Part shown: one piece after another, positions 27,099 through 30,198 of the stretch
Numbering within the stretch: position 1 is the first letter of the stretch
Layout of the letters: every line of letters begins with the position of its first letter
Virus record (IMG/VR): IMGVR_UViG_3300017593_000524
Location: 1-30,198 of that record
Direction: 5' to 3' (one strand)
From: a virus
Length of the DNA stretch: 30,198 nucleotides
Translations under genes and position numbers: made by a program
Notes under the pieces: generated by a model
What the model was told of the DNA's origin: nothing
Seen by the model: the letters and a program-made list of their open reading frames with translations, nothing else
The model's database searches: none

Positions 27099-27556
27099 GT
27101 CTCACCCCTCTCCAGAATGGCCTCCGCCTCCAGAATCATGTAATAATATCCGTCCCTCCTCAACACAGCCTGATTTTCAATAGTTATTCTCCAGCAGGTG
27201 GTGAAAGAGGATTGGTTATTCATTATGGCTTTTATAATTTCATTTGCTATGTAATCCGCCACGAATTCCGCACTTTCCTTTTCCCCGTCTCCGTCTATGT
27301 CTATTTTATCACTCTCTCTAACCAAAACGGTAATCTGGAACCTTGCGTTGTGCCTTCTGTGTGTGGTTCCAATTGCTAAAGCCTCAAGAGGAGAAGAAAT
27401 ATATGTAATTCCGATTCTAGGAGTTCCTGCGTCGTATCTCGGGAATCCGGGAAAAATCCAGTTGAGTCCCCTCTCTCTCCTCAAGGAAATAGGGTCTGTG
27501 ATATTATTTCTCAATATGCTCACAATCTCGTCCACCACTTGCTCTATTCTCACCAT
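27095..27556 (-). CDS. Tail terminator protein
   Basis: 153 residues. N-terminal helix (IEQVVDEIVSILRNNITDPI), then the alternating strands of the gpU/tail-terminator fold (PRIGITYISSPLEALAIGTT, HNARFQITVLVRESDK), a helix (EFVADYIANEIIKAIMNNQS) and a final strand pair (YYMILEAEAILERGET). GGAGGT precedes the ATG at 27556. It sits between the connector and the tail tube, the expected place. It forms the hexamer capping the tail. Confidence 0.7.
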   Translation of the reverse strand: MVRIEQVVDEIVSILRNNITDPISLRRERGLNWIFPGFPRYDAGTPRIGITYISSPLEALAIGTTHRRHNARFQITVLVRESDKIDIDGDGEKESAEFVADYIANEIIKAIMNNQSSFTTCWRITIENQAVLRRDGYYYMILEAEAILERGET

Positions 27557-27600
27557 AATTTACCTCCACTTGAGGTTTCCCCAATAATTAGATTAACCTT

Positions 27601-27741
27601 TTAAATATTTATAAAAAAGTTTTTCTCCACTTTCTTGAGGCATTCCTCACACAAAGGACACACCCATTTTTTTCCCTTTATTTTGATTTTTTTCCCGCAC
27701 AGGATACATATCCCCTCCAGACTTATTTCTTCTTTCTGCAT
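27601..27741 (-). CDS. Zinc-ribbon micro-protein among tail genes, 46 aa
   Basis: Translation from the ATG at 27741: MQKEEISLEGICILCGKKIK then IKGKKWVCPLCEECLKKVEK and NFFINI. Cysteines form CILC (residues 12-15) and CPLCEEC (28-34), a zinc ribbon. It overlaps the stop of the connector gene by 19 bases and its own stop lies in TATA-like DNA (TTTATAAATATT) that may serve the tail terminator gene. Function unknown. Confidence 0.55.
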   Translation of the reverse strand: MQKEEISLEGICILCGKKIKIKGKKWVCPLCEECLKKVEKNFFINI

Positions 27742-28061
27742 TCTTTGGCAAAATATTTTTTCGCGTTATACATGGCTGGCCTCAGAAAAGGCAGGGTTGT
27801 CTGGGGCTGTCCTCCCCTTTTGGCCTTTGCTGGCCACATCTTTCTCGGAGGCATGTCATACAGAAACTCCACAAAAGGGGCATAAAAGACATTAGAGCCT
27901 ATAACCACGCTGTCCTTGTCCCTCTGGGTTGTTATACTGCTCCTCAACCTTCCAGTAACGACAGGGCATCTCTCCTTTGCCTCTGCCTCTATCTTGTAGC
28001 CCACTCTCATCAGTAGTTTCATTATCTCCTCCTTGAACCTGCTCTCGAACTCTCTCACCAT
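27723..28061 (-). CDS. HK97 gp10-like neck protein
   Basis: 112 residues. Family pattern: VGYKIEAEAKERCPVVTGRL, RSSITTQRDKDSVVIGSNVF, YAPFVEFLYDMPPRKMWPAK, TTLPFLRPAMYNAKKYF. The GRLRxSI then VxYAxxVExG-like order and PFLRPA end are diagnostic. It connects head and tail in siphoviruses. It overlaps the previous gene by seven bases. Confidence 0.82.
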   Translation of the reverse strand: MVREFESRFKEEIMKLLMRVGYKIEAEAKERCPVVTGRLRSSITTQRDKDSVVIGSNVFYAPFVEFLYDMPPRKMWPAKAKRGGQPQTTLPFLRPAMYNAKKYFAKECRKKK

Positions 28062-28591
28062 ATCGAATTCACGTCCTTGTATCTGTCCACATAGGTCAGT
28101 ATGGTCCCGCTCTGGTTTATGGTTTGGATTGTCTCCTTAATCAGTTCCTTGATTTGGTCCATTCTGGCCTGCTTGACATCGCTGTCCGTCAGGATGTTCC
28201 TGTGGGTGAGGAGGAACAATTCCGTGTATAGAAGTTCCAAATCGGCGAAAATCCTCGGAATGTAATAAACCTCCACCACATCCCTGTAATAAAATGTCTC
28301 GTCGGATGTAAAGGTTATGACCCCCGTGCTCGTGTTCACGGAATAGTTGGATGAACTAACATCGTCCCCGTTCTTCCTTATCTTCTCCACGCTTATTATC
28401 TCGGAATGCTTGAGGTTTATCGTGTTCTCGTCCGTGTCCGTGACTACGAACCTCTCCACCACATACCTGCCAACTTTAGCCTTCATTGTTCTGTTGGCCC
28501 TCTCCATCTCCTGCTGGATTTCCTCATCTCTTATTATCTCTTCGCTCAAATCCAGCCTGTCCCTCACGTCCTGAATCCTGTTGTATGTCAT
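28055..28591 (-). CDS. Head-tail adaptor (gp6-like)
   Basis: 178 residues from the ATG at 28591 (MTYNRIQDVRDRLDL), overlapping the previous stop by four bases. N-terminal helices typical of gp6/gp15 adaptors (EEIIRDEEIQQEMERANRTM), a central beta insert (INLKHSEIISVEKIRKNGDD, YSVNTSTGVITFTSDETFYY), and C-terminal helices (LELLYTELFLLTHRNILTDS, MDQIKELIKETIQTINQSG). It closes the portal channel. The beta insert is a common variation. Assignment by pattern and order. Confidence 0.65.
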   Translation of the reverse strand: MTYNRIQDVRDRLDLSEEIIRDEEIQQEMERANRTMKAKVGRYVVERFVVTDTDENTINLKHSEIISVEKIRKNGDDVSSSNYSVNTSTGVITFTSDETFYYRDVVEVYYIPRIFADLELLYTELFLLTHRNILTDSDVKQARMDQIKELIKETIQTINQSGTILTYVDRYKDVNSIW

Positions 28592-28905
28592 ATTTCGGCC
28601 CTCTTTTTCACGCACAAAATATCTACTTTCGCCACATAGGAAATTCCTCCTATCACCAACTCAACCTCATAGATGTAGTTTCCCTCCAAATCCTCGGTGT
28701 CCGAATCCGTCAAATCCACATACACTTTTCCGTCCGTTCCGTCTGTTGAGAAAGTCATATCCTTGTTGATTACATAACTGCTGTCTCCTATGTGCTTGAC
28801 CACCCTGAATTTCTTGGAGGTTGCGGAGGAAATGTCCTTTACCGCTCCGTCCTCCTTGATTGTGAATTCCAATCTTTTTCCCTCTCCCTGAAAGATATTA
28901 ACCAT
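28588..28905 (-). CDS. BppU-like Ig-fold baseplate protein, 105 aa
   Basis: A compact beta sandwich (GEGKRLEFTIKEDGAVKDIS, SKKFRVVKHIGDSSYVINKD, GTDGKVYVDLTDSDTEDLEG, NYIYEVELVIGGISYVAKVD) with the pattern of the N-terminal domain of phage baseplate BppU proteins. In Lactococcus phages it joins receptor-binding proteins to the baseplate. Here it stands alone beside a repeat fibre, so it may be an adaptor for the surface proteins. Confidence 0.65.
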   Translation of the reverse strand: MVNIFQGEGKRLEFTIKEDGAVKDISSATSKKFRVVKHIGDSSYVINKDMTFSTDGTDGKVYVDLTDSDTEDLEGNYIYEVELVIGGISYVAKVDILCVKKRAEI

Positions 28906-28925
28906 AATTATTTATTTTTTCCATA

Positions 28926-29660
28926 TTAATTAGTTTCTCCCGCCTCTATGCTCTCCGAAGTGTCTATGTGTCCTATTATCCCTTCTGATGTGTCTATCTC
29001 CCCCTCTAAAGACTTCTTTGAGAAGGAGGAACTATAAATAATTATACAGGCATTCGTTGTCTTCGTAAAGGAGGATGTGTAAACCACCCTTGCCACCAAA
29101 TTTTTTGTTTTGGTTATGGTGTAAACTATTCTTGAGGTCAGATTCTTGGTTTTCGTATATGAGATTTTTACCCTTGACAATGTGTTCTTTGTCTTTGCGA
29201 ATGTTATCTTTACCCTTGACATGAGGTCCTTGGTCTTGGTGAAGGTATATACGACCCTCGCTGTCAGTTCCTTGGTTTTTGTTATGGTATAAACAAGTCT
29301 TGAGGTCAGGTTTTTGGTCTTCTCTATGCTCCTCAAAATTCTTGCGGTCAGGTCTCTTGTCTTGAAATAGGTATAGACTATTCTTGCGGTTAGTTCCTTT
29401 GTTTTGATGAATGTTATCCTGATTCTTGAGGTCAGGTCTTTGGTTTTCTCTATGCTCCTCAATATCCTTGAGGTCAGGTCTTTTGTTTTTGTGTAGGAAT
29501 AGACTATTCTTGCTGTCAAGTCTTTGGTCTTGGAGAAAATGATTTTAATCCTTGAGGTCAGGTCTTTTGTTTTGGTAAATATTTTCAGTATTCTGGCTGT
29601 CAGGTCTTTGGTTTTCTTTCTTATTACCCAAAAAATCCCTCTCCCACTCCTCTCCGCCAT
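28926..29660 (-). CDS. Fibre-like protein with 14-residue repeats
   Basis: 244 residues. From about residue 15 to 205 it is built of a 14-residue unit, consensus KTKDLTSRIVYTFT, in 13 or so copies: TKTKDLTSRIKIIF, SKTKDLTARIVYSY, TKTKDLTSRILRSI, EKTKDLTSRIRITF, and so on. The DNA repeats with a 42-base period. Regular alternation of polar and beta-branched residues suggests a beta-helix or triple-stranded fibre. The N-terminus (MAERSGRGIFWVIRKK) may be the anchor; the C-terminus ends in an acidic part (DTSEGIIGHIDTSESIEAGE). Its place between adhesin and BppU-like protein suggests a tail fibre or spacer. Confidence 0.75.
   Translation of the reverse strand: MAERSGRGIFWVIRKKTKDLTARILKIFTKTKDLTSRIKIIFSKTKDLTARIVYSYTKTKDLTSRILRSIEKTKDLTSRIRITFIKTKELTARIVYTYFKTRDLTARILRSIEKTKNLTSRLVYTITKTKELTARVVYTFTKTKDLMSRVKITFAKTKNTLSRVKISYTKTKNLTSRIVYTITKTKNLVARVVYTSSFTKTTNACIIIYSSSFSKKSLEGEIDTSEGIIGHIDTSESIEAGETN
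28926..29660 (-). repeat. Tandem 42-base repeats within the fibre gene
   Basis: Variants of the 42-base unit GTCTTTGGT..AGGTC on plus recur about thirteen times between roughly 29050 and 29620, each encoding 14 residues. Confidence 0.75.
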
Positions 29661-29661
29661 G

Positions 29662-30198
29662 TTAGGTTATCTGGAAATATAGGTCAAAATATCCTGGTTG
29701 CGGGTTTGTTCCGTAGTCCGCCCAACAACTCATATAAAAATAACTATTCTGTGATAATGCCCCGTGAATCTGCTGGTAGGAGGAAGTAATCTCAATAGAA
29801 TCCGCATAGGTGTAGTCGTCATCGCATTTCAGGGTTATGTCCGTGAATGTCTGGTTCAATTTCATCTCCACTTTTGTCCCGTCCGCCGTTCCGTTGTTGG
29901 TTATCCTGAATATGGCTTGTGAGTTCCCTGCGTCCTGGTTTGTTGGCTCGCATTCTGTCTGTCCCGCCTCGCATCTGAATTCCAATGAGTTAGTATCGTT
30001 GAATAGTATCCATTCTGTCCCGTTCCATATCTCTATCTTTATGTCTGGTTTCCCCACTATAATTTCCCTCACTTCACTCTCCCCTTCATTCCCTGCTGTA
30101 TCATTCGCCCATCCGTAATAAGCGTAAGTCCCGTCTTCCAGGTCCGTTAAATTGTTGTAAAATCTCCATTGGGTTGAGTTGTATTTCTGGAATTCCGA
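29662..30198 (-). CDS. Surface protein / adhesin, C-terminal part (runs off right edge)
   Basis: Open from base 30198; about 178 codons to the stop at 29662. There is no start codon here: a GTG at 30072 is internal to the longer frame. It begins in an Ig-like repeat (YNSTQWRFYNNL, DGTYAYYGWANDTAGNEGES), the same style as the end of the fragment at 1-2225, then a second beta-rich segment (IKIEIWNGTEWILFN, CEPTNQDAGNSQAIFRITNN, YFYMSCWADYGTNPQPGYFD). Nothing follows but the fibre gene. Most simply it is the end of the adhesin that begins at 2225, separated by missing sequence. The join is inferred. Confidence 0.65.
   Translation of the reverse strand, partial: SEFQKYNSTQWRFYNNLTDLEDGTYAYYGWANDTAGNEGESEVREIIVGKPDIKIEIWNGTEWILFNDTNSLEFRCEAGQTECEPTNQDAGNSQAIFRITNNGTADGTKVEMKLNQTFTDITLKCDDDYTYADSIEITSSYQQIHGALSQNSYFYMSCWADYGTNPQPGYFDLYFQIT

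Noticed and set aside
28926-29660. CRISPR array
   Set aside because: The 42-base period has no unique spacers; the repeats are continuous, diverged and keep one open frame, so it is a coding repeat.
1-30198. Exact circular closure of base 30198 to base 1
   Set aside because: The two adhesin frames differ by one base and a stop follows, and no terminal overlap can be seen; only a gap or added sequence would allow closure.

Overview
The window reads as most of the genome of a tailed archaeal virus (class Caudoviricetes, short-tailed siphovirus-like). Every supportable gene lies on the minus strand, so transcription runs from base 30198 towards base 1. Archaeal ancestry is inferred from TATA boxes placed about 20-30 nt upstream of many start codons with little or no leader, from GGTGA-type ribosome binding sites elsewhere, from U-rich tracts after gene ends instead of hairpin terminators, and from an adhesin of a style common in archaea. 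The host cannot be named. There is no tRNA, rRNA, CRISPR array, integrase or DNA polymerase.

Layout in the direction of transcription. (1) 30198-21413: end of a surface or receptor-binding protein, a 14-residue-repeat fibre protein, a BppU-like Ig protein, two head-tail connectors, a zinc ribbon, tail terminator, tail tube, tail-assembly chaperones with a probable -1 frameshift, tape measure and baseplate proteins. (2) 21411-20383: candidate lysis cassette of a papain-like or transglutaminase-like protein, an XhlA-like coiled-coil membrane protein and a holin-like protein. (3) 20377-18416: small overlapping genes including an HNH nuclease, a zinc ribbon and a winged helix. (4) 18415-16177: a conserved promoter, a structured leader RNA and eight overlapping small genes. 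(5) 16168-14303: a probable regulator with its own TATA box and palindromes, a zinc protein, and small genes around a GC-rich three-hairpin RNA candidate. (6) 14313-10586: winged-helix proteins, a PD-(D/E)XK-like nuclease, a single-strand-annealing-like protein, and a peptidase-like gene fused by an apparent deletion to a beheaded DNA methyltransferase. (7) 10038-1: TerS, TerL, portal, MuF protein, winged helix, protease-scaffold (with a nested scaffold ORF behind its own promoter), major capsid protein, capsid-associated small proteins, and the N-terminal part of a large membrane-anchored adhesin.

The capsid block runs off the left edge and the connector/tail block enters from the right edge, both inside adhesin-type genes. 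The natural order (packaging, head, adhesin, connectors, tail, lysis) is restored if the two ends are adjacent, so the window is probably a circular or circularly permuted genome opened inside the adhesin gene, with some sequence missing because the two halves are not in frame when joined directly.

The most interesting items are two unassigned structured RNAs, an internal promoter that may express the scaffold separately, the tail-chaperone frameshift site, two promoter families that may separate early from late genes, and the deletion-like methyltransferase/peptidase junction.
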